Assembly (NCBI GenBank): GCA_037903475.1
Contig: JBAJFG010000002.1
Coordinates: forward strand, 930,001 to 994,000
Length of the DNA stretch: 64,000 nucleotides
Source of the DNA: Ancylostoma caninum
Lineage: Eukaryota > Nematoda > Chromadorea > Rhabditida > Ancylostomatidae
Reading direction: 5' to 3'
Part shown: piece after piece, positions 1 through 55,126 of the stretch
Numbering within the stretch: position 1 is the stretch's first letter
Layout of the letters: every line of letters begins with the position of its first letter
Translations under genes and position numbers: made by a program
Notes under the pieces: model-generated
Database searches by the model: none
Seen by the model: the letters and a program-made list of their open reading frames with translations, nothing else
Told to the model about the DNA's origin: nothing

Positions 1-760
1 CAATACTGAACAACGGCGGACCCATCCTCGATCGGCGTAATCGTACTCCGGCGTTCTCCACGCTATTGTGCCACGGTGGGCTGGTCTCCCGGCAATCTCC
101 ACACGACTGACCCGTACTGGAAGGATCCTCCATGGGCGGACAAGTGTCGTGTGTCTTCCACACTACTGGAAAACGGTGGACCCATCCTTCATCAGTGGAC
201 CTCAGTGCCGCACGCAAAAGTGGGGTAGGGGAGGGGGAGTGTGGGAAAGAAAGACCAGGGGACCTGGCTGGACGAATGAAAACAGTAAAAATACAAACTC
301 TAATGTTAATCAATAATAAATTTTTAGATAGCAATACAAGTAAACAATTAAAAACAACTGATGCAAATTTTTATAATTTTGTGAACTAGTTCCGACAAAT
401 GCGGCGGCGCGATTCTGCACCCAATCGTGACCTCCATCGGTGAACCCGTATTCTCACGATTTTTTTCACTTTTGGGCCAAAGCGGACCCGTATCGTGGCG
501 TTCTCCACTTCATTGAGCTATCGCGAACCAATCTTATATTCGAGGACCCGTATCCTGGTGTGCTCCACACTATTGAGCCACGGGGGTCCCTTCACACCAC
601 TGGGGCAACGCAGCCCCTTCCTCCATCGATGAACGTTTTTTGGCCTTCTCCACACAACTGGACCAAACAGAAATGTGCTCTATCGGCGGAGCCGTATCCT
701 AATGTTTTTACCACTTTTTGGACCGAGCACACCTGTTTTCTATAGAAGCACCCGTATCCT
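1..760 (-). repeat. 60-bp minisatellite block, Helitron-associated, cut by the window edge
   Basis: Degenerate units of about 60 bp with recurring words such as CCGTATCC, GGCGTTCTCCAC and GACCC. This is the same module seen inside the Helitrons further on, in minus orientation. Positions about 200-435 interrupt it with AT-rich sequence unlike the module. The run ends in a CTTTGCAAATCTCGAG tail that also follows the module at about 15010. The Helitron 3' end would lie left of the window. Confidence 0.7.
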
Positions 761-979
761 TTGCAAATCTCGAGAGTTAATGGGCAGGAGTGATGTAGTT
801 GGCAAGTCCCAAACGAATGTGCCTGAATCCTTAAATATCGGCCAGCCGCCCTCAGTCTGCGCATCAAGATTGCAAGTGTCTATCAGTGTCGTTATGAACG
901 AATATGTCTGGCGCTCTAGCCCCGTTATGGCTTTATTCAATAGATTCATTTTGAACTGGCAGTCTTGACACACTCTTGA

Positions 980-1550
980 TAATCAAGTGTACAGCTCCAA
1001 TGGGGTTGACAGTACTGAACGGCACCTGAAACCCACCAACGTGTACATTATCGTTGACTGTTCAGATGTTATCTTGTCTTGAAACCTCGGCATAGTGTAT
1101 CTCACGTAGAATTGCTGTGCCTACGACGTTTTATTTTTTAGGTGGAACTTTTATTTGGCCTGACGTTCCGGCTTCTATCGCCGTCCTCAGAGGCCTGCAA
1201 AGAGGCTGGTATGAGAAATCTAGCGTCTAGCCCGCCAAACATCTTTCCATCCTGTGCTAGAATCTCGATATTCTCCAAAGCAAAGAAAGCAGAAAACTCA
1301 CGCTGTCAAAAACTGGCCCACCCGTTGCTGGAACGATAGTGGCGGTGTCACCGCATTAGACTGCCGAACTAGGAAGAGTGAGTATTGTCATGTGTAGACA
1401 TGAATGGTGGTACGCAGTATACGAGATCTACACAGGCAGTATCAGACAGTTTATAGCTCACAAGTGGCACGAACGGCATGAATTCATTCGTAATCGATAA
1501 GCACTCATTGTTGTTGTTCACCAAAGGATTTCGGACCAGGGGTGTGCAGA
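980..1550. other. Unassigned stretch
   Basis: No exon, RNA gene or clear repeat boundary seen. It may be the diverged 5' side of the Helitron whose minisatellite ends near 760. Confidence 0.3.
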
Positions 1551-1625
1551 ATTTTCCGTTTTCCGTTTTACGCTTTCCGTTTTCCGCCCACTTTTGGCCT
1601 TCCGTTTTACGTTCTACGGGTTTTT
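1547..1625. repeat. TTTTCCG/TTTTACG-type short tandem repeat, copy 1
   Basis: Irregular tandem of TTTCCGTTTT and TACGCTTTCCG words ending near CGGGTTTTTAG. A closely similar block occurs at 2508-2576, so this is a dispersed repeat family. Confidence 0.7.
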
Positions 1626-2507
1626 AGCCCGGCAAACGGGAAATCCCGGAAAATTATGAAGGGAGACGAGGTATTTGTATTTCTTTATCCTGAAGAGGGT
1701 TCACATGTTTCGATGCGCAATGATATGAGTACAAAACAATGGCGCCAAAATTGACGTCCAACCGCCATTTGCCGTCGCAGTTTCGCTGATTCTCATCATT
1801 GTTCCAAATATGTCAAATACAAGTGCCCTGCTCTCCTCAAAAAACAAGGTTCCACAAAAATGTGGGGTGAACTTATATAAAATTACCATGAAACTGTGAC
1901 GTGCCATGGTAAGAGCATCGAGCATTCCTGCGAAGCAACGCATGATGTAGGCTTTCTTTCAAGTTGACAAAAGCATAAGGCTACACCGTGATTGTTACTG
2001 TTTTAATCTGACGACGATCTGCAGCTCTACACTGGCGCCGCTGGAGCCTGATGTCTTGCGCAATGTTGGGGCTGCTTGTGTTTCATGTTCCCCGCACGCT
2101 GTTCTTCTCCTCCTTCCTCCATCGCTGACTCGACCCAACAGGATCCGTTGTGGATAAGGTGATCCTTCTCGGATCTCAAGCGTAATAATTACCATAGTTA
2201 CCTTTCTATCTGAATTTTTGCAGAATAGGTCTGCTCCAAAATAACGTGAAGAAGTAGCATTTTTCAAATTTCACAGCTTCTTGTCTTCTTAAACATTTAG
2301 TGCACTCTGATAATCTCTCGTAACTAGATGGAGGATAAATACATACTCCTCGATCTAGCTATATGTGGGAGTTTGAAGTGAGCACCATCAGTAGATTTGA
2401 AGTTACTTAATTATTTGAAAGAGTCATCACTTATGCTCATAAAGAGGATACTTAGGAAATAAAATGTTGAGGAGGACTTTTGGTCACAAAACTACGTTTT
2501 AACAAAA

Positions 2508-2576
2508 TTTTCCGTTTTCCGTTTTACGCTTTCCGTTTTCCGCCCATTTTTGGTCTTCCGTTTTCCGTTTTATGGG
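2508..2576. repeat. TTTTCCG/TTTTACG-type short tandem repeat, copy 2
   Basis: Same word structure and order as the block at 1547-1625 (TTTTACGCTTTCCGTTTTCC, then a TTTTTGG variant). It lies immediately upstream of the GIY-YIG fragment on the opposite strand. Confidence 0.7.
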
Positions 2577-2586
2577 ACTTAAAATT

Positions 2587-2808
2587 CTACTTCAGCGCAT
2601 CCCTGTTCCGGACGGATATCCAGAATGCATCCAATGTCTTACGTGCTGATATATCTGCCTCGCGAGCTAGAATCGTGCATTCCACGTCGGAGTCCATTTT
2701 GCGGTGTGCGTCAATCTTATGCCTCCCAAGCGGTGTTATTAAGCTTCCGCGCCGTTTCCCTGCCAAACTTCTTCCCGTTTCTCCAATGTATATTGCGTTG
2801 CATGTCAA
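2587..2808 (-). pseudogene. GIY-YIG nuclease fragment, probably from a Penelope-like retroelement
   Basis: A minus-strand frame contains CNAIYIGETGRSL, a GIY-YIG-type motif, then a tail with TILAREADISARKTLDAFW. This combination is typical of the C-terminal nuclease of Penelope-like elements. Only about 73 residues are open and no reverse transcriptase is adjacent, so it is a truncated relic in the gcy region. A different GIY-YIG carrier is possible. Confidence 0.6.
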
Positions 2809-3260
2809 GCATTGTATTTGTTAAATAACTCACGCTTGTGCGCAGTCGCCTTTTTTTTTCTTTTTTTTTTCTACAACATGGGCATACTAAACATCCTGCA
2901 GAGATACAGTTCCTATCGTATAGTCTGTTCGAACAAGCTGACTTTTTATGTTACAGTTGGGAATATTTACTAGTCTTACATCGTCCTGTAATTGTGCTCC
3001 GAAGCCTTAAATATTCATATTTTTTATATGTACCAACTCCGTGTCGGTTTAAAAAGGATACACCAAACAATTTACGATAAGTAGAGGTCCAGTGAAATAG
3101 TACAGTTTTGCAATTTTTCAACATGATTCTGCTTCGTTTGTTAGGATGTCGAGAGCTATTTCGCAGTGCTGTTATGATTACAAAGGATTGAAGGATTGAA
3201 GGAGGAAATGTAACCCAGATATTGCTAAAAAACTGAGCTTTCTTTATCAGAACATTTCTA

Positions 3261-3438
3261 CAGTCCTTGTCGAAAAGATAGACGGATTGCGCGTGCGGTT
3301 TCATATCGTCGCGGCCGCACAATCGCGTTGGGACCTACTGCACCCTCTCACTTGGAGCATGCTCCCTCCTCATCCCTCGTTCGGGTCCCACCGCGTTTCC
3401 GCAGTCACGGAATCCGTCTATCTTTTCGACAAGGACTG
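3261..3438. mobile_element. Small TA-flanked MITE
   Basis: The ends are a perfect inverted repeat of 28 bp starting CAGTCCTTGTCG (3261-3288 and 3411-3438). Both are flanked by TA (3259-3260 and 3439-3440), the target duplication of Tc1/mariner elements. It is 178 bp long with no coding capacity. Confidence 0.8.
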
Positions 3439-3943
3439 TATTTATGCTTCTCCCCAAAGTATGTATGTATGTATTTAAGTTATTATGAGTTATTATAAGG
3501 TATGTTATTATTATTTCTTTTGTTATATCGCGTTGAAGACCACAACAAAGATCTCCGATTCACAAAGTCACCATTCATCAGGAAATTCTAATCAGGTCGT
3601 CTTGGTATGCTTACTTTGAAATGTTCTGCAGGTCAGGGAACTTCTGCTTTTTCGCTTTCCATTTCCGACTACAAAGGAGGAGATTAAAAGCCCATTTGAA
3701 TTAAGTACAAAAGAAGATGAAGTAATACGGAACTTTGAGTCAGTGACCAAACTTTGCGCGGAATTTCCGATTTTGCTTGCTATGTTTCTCGTGTTAGCGA
3801 CATTTTGTCGCATTTGTATTTCATCTTGTGTTATTCGCCCTTCAAAAATTCATTCCTGCACAAACCAGCTCCGTGTTTGAGAAATGCTTTCCTTCGCGTG
3901 AACATGAGAGGTGACTTCATACATGTGTAGAGCTGGAACAAAC

Positions 3944-47428
<43,485 letters not shown>

Positions 47429-47429
47429 C

Positions 47430-48480
47430 TGAATGGTATTACGAATAAACGTTCAATTCTTCTAATATGAAGATTATTAGTAAAGAACCCTGTTTCTGTT
47501 CACAAGTACAGTTGAATATAGCTGAAATATAATAGTGGGATGAAGACGAGTGGGTTGTAATCATATGCCTTTGTCAGCATTATTTTGTCATGATCTTTTT
47601 ATTCGTGTCACTCTCTGCCGTAGTCGTAATTATTTTTAGACTGTGCATTCACTGTTCACCAATTCTTGTCATCTCACAAGTAACCTACGGGTTTTTACCT
47701 CTTACTGGTGCTTTTCGCCTTTCCATATTACAACTCTGATCACTTTAGAAAATCGGTTACATTGTTCATTCAGTAAGTAAAAAACAGTCTGCCAACAATT
47801 TTGGGCAGTGATGTTCTGCTAAGGTTACTGAATCAAGCACTATCATCCATCATGTAGGAAACCTAGGCGAAAGTCGCTTGCTACTCATATCAGCATGCCG
47901 GTGTTCGATATACACATGAAGCTCAGACAGGCTCCTCAACGGATGGATGTACTCTGAAATTTCTACCTTCTACCCGTGGTGGATTCTCTGTGCTTCCGAG
48001 GTGGGAAATCTGTTTGTTACCGCGGTCATAGCGCAGATTCGCCGTGGAAACGTGCGTTTTCAAGGGGCCTACCACCGAAACGAGCATTGTGAAGCGACTC
48101 TCAGACTATATCTTCCCCAGAAAATTTATCAATTTACATTGACCATGACCACTAACCAACAGTTAGTGATTTATTCATGTAAGCATGAACCAGCGTCACT
48201 TGCCAATGTGTTCTTCGCCATATTTTCGTTGGAAAATGGAGTATATCCTGAAGTGTTCGATAAAAAAGAATAATCAATTTTTTTGTGGCGCTCACGCCTC
48301 GTTCTTCCTGCGTTTCTACGGATTCGAAGTTAGCATTCTTTGAACGAAGTCCGCGGTCTTACTCTGAAATTTCGCGAACCAATCCATGGTGGGACCACAG
48401 TTGCACGCGATAAATTAGCAGATGCGGTGGGAAGCTTGCAGTTGCGTCACCCCGCGCTATGCCCCACATACCGTCGATGG
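47430..48480. other. Intron sequence upstream of the first gcy exon found
   Basis: Scanned on the minus strand for the missing ANF-domain and signal-peptide exons; none seen. A 108-codon plus-strand frame (47947-48273) has no domain I recognise. Confidence 0.3.
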
Positions 48481-51241
48481 GTCCGCGATGTAGCTGACTA
48501 GCTGCCATACCCGGTTTCGCCCGGGTGTTTTATCACCCATGCTATCACCATTTTCTTGCAAGCAAAAAGGCAGCAGAGTTATTTCGAAGACACTGAGTCG
48601 ATGCAAAATGATTGTCATAATTAAATTCAGGGTATTGAGAAACCCCAGTAGGTGTTTCAACACGCCTTGACACGGAGTGGAAGGAAAAAAGTCATTCGTG
48701 TTCAGCGCACGGGGGAAATGCGAACTCAGAAAAAAAGTTAGGACATGCGGAGGACGATATCCTTTGTTTCTTGAAGAAGTTTATTGGTCGTGCTGTGAAA
48801 GCCTGCTTCGGGACATGCGGAGGACGTAGTCGAGGAGTGCGACACACCCCCGAACACTGATAAAACCTCGGATGGGTAAGAAGGGACATAATCAGACAAA
48901 GTATCGCACACATGCGTAGGACTACTGCAGGACACCCGGAGGGCTTGGTCAGGAGAACCAGTCTGTCACAAACCGCAAGTCCCGGTTTAGTCCTCCTCAA
49001 GTCCCGGTACCCTCCTCCGCATGTCCCGAAATGGGGTTTTTTGAACAAAACTTATCGCTTCCACTAGGTGGATTTCGAACTGACCTACCGGTCAATTAGC
49101 ATTGCTCTTCGATTGCTTCACAGCCCGCTGCTTTGCCTCTGCTCCATCCGTGCTCACAGCTGAGGGACTACTCGAGGCAATCACTAATGTTTTTATCACA
49201 GTGCATTCCCAAGAGAAGGGAATATTACAGAGAGCCCTTATTACAGAGCCCTATCTATGCCAATCACGACCAAACGTTGAATAATAACTCATAAGGGCCT
49301 ATAGAGATTTTCGAACCCTTTCCGCCAAGAACTATGGCCTGCTTTACCGTTGACACCGATTTCATTGATTTTTGCTTAATTTTGTGCAGAACTCGTTGAT
49401 GACATGTCTATTGGGTTGTTTAATACGCTGAACACAAATACTATCTACAGTTTGGTGTAAAATCATAGGTTAAACCATTGATTTTATCGCGCTTTACGTT
49501 TTTGATTGGGGATCACGCCCAATGTGGTTTTCTAATGCGCTGAACACAAATATGACGAAAAGTTCGCGACAAAATATCAGCTCATCGACTGTTTATTATC
49601 TTTTTATTCAAACTAATTTCCAACTCTTGTTCAGAGGTTGTTCAGTGAGGAAATGTGCATTACGTACATGAAACGTCCATCAAATTTCAAGTGGCATGGT
49701 CCCATACCGTGTAATGTCTCATGAAACCCGTGGAAATCTACCTTGAAAAATCGCAGAGACGAACAACTCCATGCTGGTTTCGTGGGCTTAGCCACCTTTT
49801 GCCATAGCTCCTATCTTGAAGATTAAACAACAGTCTCACTACTGTATTCTCTCAGTGGTGAATACTTGCAGCAGTTTCGACTTGTAGTATAAAGATAATC
49901 TTCCTGACTGCAAAAGTGCGCAATTTTTGACGTTGTAGGAAGGTATTAGAAAGATTCAGCTCCCAATTTCCTCGTGCAACACTCGTTTCCTGGCTAGGCT
50001 CCAGTTCACATCCGCAATCTGACAATAAGAAACTCAATAAACATTATTATGAGAGAAATTTCCAGAATTGTGATTATAAAAAGCGTATTATACGTTATTC
50101 TAGGAGAAGAATGTAGTACAGGGACACAAGTAGTGGGAAAATACTCAGACAAAAATGTCAGGACATGGCAGGTTGAACTCTCCAATGCCTGACCTCACAA
50201 ACAGTGAGTTCTGCCTATTTTTCCACTATTTGTAGCCCTGCACTCCACACTTCTCCTATAATAACGTAAAGTACGCCTTTTTAGTCATAATCACTCTGGA
50301 AATGTTCCTTATAATAATGTTTATTGGGTTTCTTATTGTCAGATTCACTCTAAAAACGGCATTCATCGTTTAAGTCTCTGAAGTGTCTCTTTTTTAATTT
50401 GAACGGACTTCCTACTCACAAAAGCATCGGTTTCCATCTATTTTGGTTCCTGACACAAAATATAGCACTTTCAACTCTGTTTGTGCCCTAATAGCAACAG
50501 AGGCAACAGAGTCTTACTTCAAAAATCGCTTTCGAGATTTTTATGGTGAGAAGGTCAGTGGGAACTGGCGTGGACAATGGCATACATGACAGACCTCAAC
50601 AAAAGGTGACCCTGTTTCTTAAGAGGCCAAGGCTGCATCAGCACTTCCTTATGTTGCTCGGAGAAAATACGAGTCAACACCAGAACTGACTTAAACCTCA
50701 AATGCTGCCTATACGGACTGCAGGTCTCGCTGTTTCCAGACCAGGCTATGGGTTATGTCTGATCAGATTGCGGATTTGAACTGTTGCCTTGCCAGGAAAC
50801 GAGTTTCGCACTAGGAAATTGAGAGCGAAAGGTTTCTAATACTTTTTTGTAACGTCGAAAACTGCGCACTTTTGCGATCGGAAAGATTTTCTTTATGTTA
50901 ACGTACAAGTCGAAACCTGCCGCGAGTACGCACCACTGAGGGAATATTCGTATTGAGACTGTTGTTTAGTCTTCGAGAAGAGAGCTATAGCAAAAGATGG
51001 CTAAGCAAATGAAACCAGCGTGGAGTTGCTTGTCTCTGTAATTTTTCAAGGTAGATTTGAATGGGTTTCTTGAGACATTACATTGTATGGGACCATGCTA
51101 TTTGAGAGTGGGTGGACGTTTCATGCACATAATGCACATTTCCTCACTGACTCAGCCCTGAACGAGATTTGAAAATTAGTTCGAATAAAAAATTAATAAA
51201 CAGTTAATGAGCCGATATTTTGCCGGAAATTTCCCTCATAC

Positions 51242-52828
51242 AGTGCGTGTCAAAACTTTACGCCCACCCTAAAAATTCGTCGTTTCGGGCAAGTATCAAG
51301 CTTTCTCGAGTAATGGCGTTCACTATCGTTTTCAGCGTGCTTGAAAACCCCAGAGACCTTCACCAAGTCTTTTCTAGGTGATCCTCTAATTTCTTATTAG
51401 TTTTTGAAAGGAAAATGCCGCGGTTCAAAACTTTACGCCCACCCTTGAAAATGTCGATTACGGAGGAGAGGAATTGCGAATAAGCAGGAAAATGATATGA
51501 ACTGATGTAGTAGCGCTCAACATGACTTTAGGTAACCTTGTGGAGCAGTAAAAATCAATGCCGAAGGTATTTTACCTGTCACTGACTGAGCAAACTCTCC
51601 CCCGAACAAGTGTGAACAGAACAAAATTTTTTAAAGACTTTGGGTGGTCGCAGACACTTAGCTGGTATTTCCGTGAATAATCTTAATACGCATAGATGGG
51701 CAAGGACACACTAGGACACATTTCAAGGTAGACACGACGGCCATATCATCCGTCTGGTCCTCTTCGTCCACAGTGTCGGCCGAGAAAGATGCCCCAAGTC
51801 GTGATTCTGGCGGAGTTGTGGACGCTGTGTTGGAGAAAATATGAGAGCAAAGCCTTTGTAGAGCAATGCTAGGAATAGCTAAGTCCATCGGAATCCTATC
51901 TGCGCAATTCCGATGTTAGTGGTCTGTACTGACCATCGATGTTCAACCGCCAAAGTTGCGGCAAAAAGAGACCTCCCATTACCCTCATCAATCCCTAAAG
52001 CAATGCAAGATTCAGTGTGGAAAATCGTTGCCTGTCTTCTACTCCCATGAATGAACAGCGCATTCAAAGTTATGAGTGACATCTTGCATGTTAATAAACA
52101 CTATGAAAAATGCCGCCCAAGCCTACATGCTATTCATGTTGTGCCTAGTAAAATCATTCGACCCTAAGGGTGGTGTGGCGTCCGCCGGAGAACAGGCATT
52201 GTGTTCTTGTTTCAAATGTCCTCAAATGCTGATATGAGAAGAGACATGGTCAATTTGAAAACAAACGGGAATTTAATGCTGATTTTCTCGGTCGACACTG
52301 TGAAGGAGAAGGACCAGACGGGTGATATGGCCGTCGTGTCTACCTTGAAATGTGTCCTAGTGTCCTTTCCCATCTATGCGTATTAAGATTATTCACGGAA
52401 ATACCAGCTAAGTGTCTGCGACCACCCAAAGGCTTTAAAAAATTTTGTTCTGTTCACACTTGTTCGGGGGAGAGTTTGCTCAGTCAGTGACAGGTAAAAT
52501 ACCTTCGGCATTGATTTTTACTGCTCCACAAGGTTACCTAAAGTCTTGTTGAGCGCTACTACATCAGTTCATATCATTTCCCTGCTTATTCGCAATTCCT
52601 CTGCTCCGTAATCGACATTTTCAAGGGTGGGCGTAAAGTTTTGAACCGCGGCATTTTCCTTTCAAAAACTAATAAGAAATTAGAGGATCATCTAGAAAAG
52701 ACTTGGTGAAGGTCTCTGGGGTTTTCAAGCACGCTGAAAACGATAGTGAACGCCATTACTCGAGGAAGCTTGATACTTGCCCGAAAGGACGAATTTTTAG
52801 GGTGGGCGTAAAGTTTTGACACGCACTG
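51242..52828. mobile_element. Long-TIR element with TA target duplication, nested in the giant inverted repeat
   Basis: Starts CAGTGCGTGTCAAAACTTTA and ends with its inverse. TA flanks both sides (51240-51241 and 52829-52830). The inverted arms are about 550 bp each (51242-51791 and 52280-52828), around a 490-bp centre. CAGTG(C) termini and TA place it with Tc1/mariner-type elements. The words AAAACTTTACGCCCACCC recur inside each arm. Minus frames (51658-51888, 51879-52082) have no recognised transposase. Confidence 0.85.
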
Positions 52829-53223
52829 TATTTGTGTTCAGCGCATTGGAGAACCTCAGTGGGCATGTACTCAATACCCCCCGATCCAAAACGTGAAACT
52901 TGATAAAATCAATGGTTTAACCTATGATTTTACACTAAACTGCAGATAGTATTTGTGTACAGCGTATTAAACAACCCAATAGACATGTCATCAACGAGTT
53001 CACAAAATTAAGCAAAAATCAATGAATCGTTGCGAACGGTAAAGCAGGCCATAGTTAATGGCGGAAAGGGTGCGAAAGTTTCCATAGGCCCTTATGAATT
53101 ATTACTCAACGTTTTGTCATGATGGGTATAGATAGGGCTCTGTAACATTCGCTTCTCTTGGGAACGCACTGTGATAAAAACATTAGTGGATACTTCGCGT
53201 AGTCCCTCGGTTGTGGGCACGGA

Positions 53224-53312
53224 TGGAGTAGAGGTAAAGCAGCGGACTGTGAAGCAATCGAAGAGCATTGGTGAATGATCGGTAGGTCAGTTCGAAATCC
53301 CGGTAGTGGAGG
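53224..53312 (+). other. tRNA-like module in the inverted repeat arm
   Basis: GAGGTAAAGCAGCGGACTG followed about 50 bp later by GGTCAGTTCGAAATCCCGG, spaced like A and B boxes of a tRNA. The inverse copy is at about 49065-49150 in the left arm. Inferred to be tRNA-derived SINE sequence. Confidence 0.45.
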
Positions 53313-53860
53313 TGATAAGTTTTGTTCAAGAACCCCCATTTCGGGACATGCGGACGGGACTTGCGGAGGAAATAATCGGGAATTGCGGTCTGTATCAGAC
53401 CGAGTCTCCTGACCAGCCCTTCCGCTTGCGCTGCAGTAGTCCTACGCATATGTGCATTACTTTGTCTGAGCAGGCAGAACTCAGTGCCATGTGGTGTCTG
53501 ACCACGGTGGTTCTCTGGTTCTCGGGTTACCTGCAATGTTCCTCCGCACCCGTCCGAGACTTTTATCGAAGTTCGGGGGTATGTCGCATCCCCGACTACA
53601 TCTTCCGCAAGTCCCAATGGTTTTCGGGCCTAGATTGTACCCCTCGACTACGTCCTCCACATGTCCCGAAAGAGGCAGTTACCACATAACCATTAAACTT
53701 CCTTAGGAAATGAGGGCTATCGTCCTCCGCATTTTTTTCTGAGTAGCAGGTGATCCGAGAACCCTTCGAGGTCTGACATCACAAAGCAGTGAGTTCTGCC
53801 TATTTTCCATTATTTGTTGCTCTACTCTGTGTCCTTCTCTGCAACAACGTTTAATAGGCT

Positions 53861-54048
53861 TGTGGTAAATGGTGGCTAAAATGATGTTGACGTTCCTAGA
53901 ATGATTTGAAAGTGACAGCATAAGGATAAGATAACCGACTGTATAAAAGTACCCGTATGAGAGAGTAGGATTCATTCTTAACTGTGCCGTTGTGTACACA
54001 CGTCAATAAACCTTCAACCGACTGTGCCGTGGAAGTACCCACCCAACT
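53861..54048 (+). repeat. 5' LTR (188 bp)
   Basis: Begins TGTGGTAAATGG and ends CACCCAACT. It has a TATA box (GTATAAAAG near 53941), followed by the transcript-start region, and an AATAAA signal in CGTCAATAAACC near 54005. The GGCT target copy is just before it. Confidence 0.92.
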
Positions 54049-54060
54049 TGGGGGCCGACC
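54049..54060 (+). promoter_or_regulatory. Primer binding site
   Basis: TGGGGGCCGACC directly follows the 5' LTR. The TGG start matches the CCA end of a tRNA; TGGGGGC suggests tRNA-Pro, as in several retroelements. The tRNA identity is an inference. Confidence 0.65.
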
Positions 54061-54236
54061 AAAAAGCAGAATGGATATGGAAGTGCAGGAACTGCACAGG
54101 ATTCCAGACAAGGAATCACACTAAAAACGAAAAGGAGACCTAGATGTGAGTATATCAGTCTCAGACATAAAGACTTGTGTAGTCAGTGTGACTACGAAAA
54201 TGGCGGAGTTGCAGGAACATCAGTGTGACTACGAAA

Positions 54237-55126
54237 ATGGCGGAGTTGCAGGAACAAAGCAAGATATTGCAGGATGCTGTAAATGCTCTGGCGGAGCGAA
54301 TGGCCGCCACAGAAGCAAGCGAAACCACACCGCCGACAAAGCCAGCTAAGATTGAAGCGATACAGATGCGCCAAATTGGAAATCTTGCGAGCAGAGCAGG
54401 TGAGCAGCCGCAAATGGTCACCAACTGGGAGAGCGCAGACGATGACCTGCTGTCAATGGTCGAACAACGTCATAGGAAACCTGTTTTTCAGTGGCTGCCA
54501 GAATACCAAGACAAAGCCGATGGGCATCATCACAACCAGACGTCGACTGTTCCCGAGTGGTATCGGCCGTCGTCGCAGTTATGTTCCCCAAGCAAGGTAA
54601 GCGGTGAGCCCGCATATTCATTCTCAATGTCTAACAATACTACGATCTCTTCGAACGTTGGTGCAGTAAAATCTGGACTTTCTGAATTAGTTGGAGTCCT
54701 AAAAGAAATCTTCAAGGCTCAGACAGTCTCCGAGTTGCCGAAATACACAGGGAATAATTCTCTCACCGATTTTCGACGAATGTTTGAAATCAAATACCCA
54801 GCCGAGGTGTGGACCGATAAAAATAGAAGGGATCTTCTTGTCAACCACCTTGACGGTACAGCAAAAGCTATATACGAGAGCATGCAGAACAATCTACGCC
54901 AAGGTAGTTTTAAGGATGTAGTTGACGCACTTTGGCAAGCTCGCGTGGCACCATGTCAACGACTCAAGTGGAAGCGTGAATGGGAACTGCTTTCTATTGG
55001 TGATGGAGAATCAACCTTTGATTTCCGTTGTCGACTGAAATGGCTGGGAAGGAAACTGTACCCCAGGGAAGATCGTGATTTCGACCTAGCTTCAAAACTG
55101 TATGAGTGCCTGCGTGGATCATACTA
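54237..55126 (+). pseudogene. gag, first part, interrupted by nested element
   Basis: Starts at ATG 54237. A 37-bp tandem duplication just upstream (54184-54257) holds a second, out-of-frame copy of the same start. It encodes about 297 residues: an N-terminal coiled-coil-like stretch, then a capsid-like region with SELPKYTGN, FRRMFEIKYP, WELLSIGDGE and LYECLRG words, as in nematode Ty3/gypsy gag. The frame meets a stop at 55137-55139, which lies in the inserted element. It resumes in the same phase after 57098. Confidence 0.8.

Larger units (their letters stand above)
48724..53747. repeat. Giant imperfect inverted repeat (about 5 kb), interrupted
   Basis: The left arm (48724 to about 50150) and the right arm (about 50215 to 53747) are inverted copies along most of their length. 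Examples: TGCGGAGGACGAT near 48750 versus its inverse at 53725; GGTAGGTCAGTTCGAAAT in inverse; AATAATGTTTATT around 50310 versus 50045. The right arm is longer because it contains a TA-flanked element (51242-52828) and about 410 bp missing from the left arm. The centre is near 50180. The outer ends share CTCAGAAAAAA. No gene is recognised inside. Confidence 0.8.

Noticed and set aside
3618..3672. Exon-like minus-strand segment with acceptor TTTGTAG and donor GTAAGC
   Set aside because: In the phase required by exon 15 it gives no kinase-homology sequence (LLW-APE expected). Another frame gives a basic peptide I cannot place, so I did not add it to the gcy model.
47947..48273. 108-codon plus-strand frame near the first gcy exon
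   Set aside because: No domain recognised and no splice support. It lies on the strand opposite the gene.
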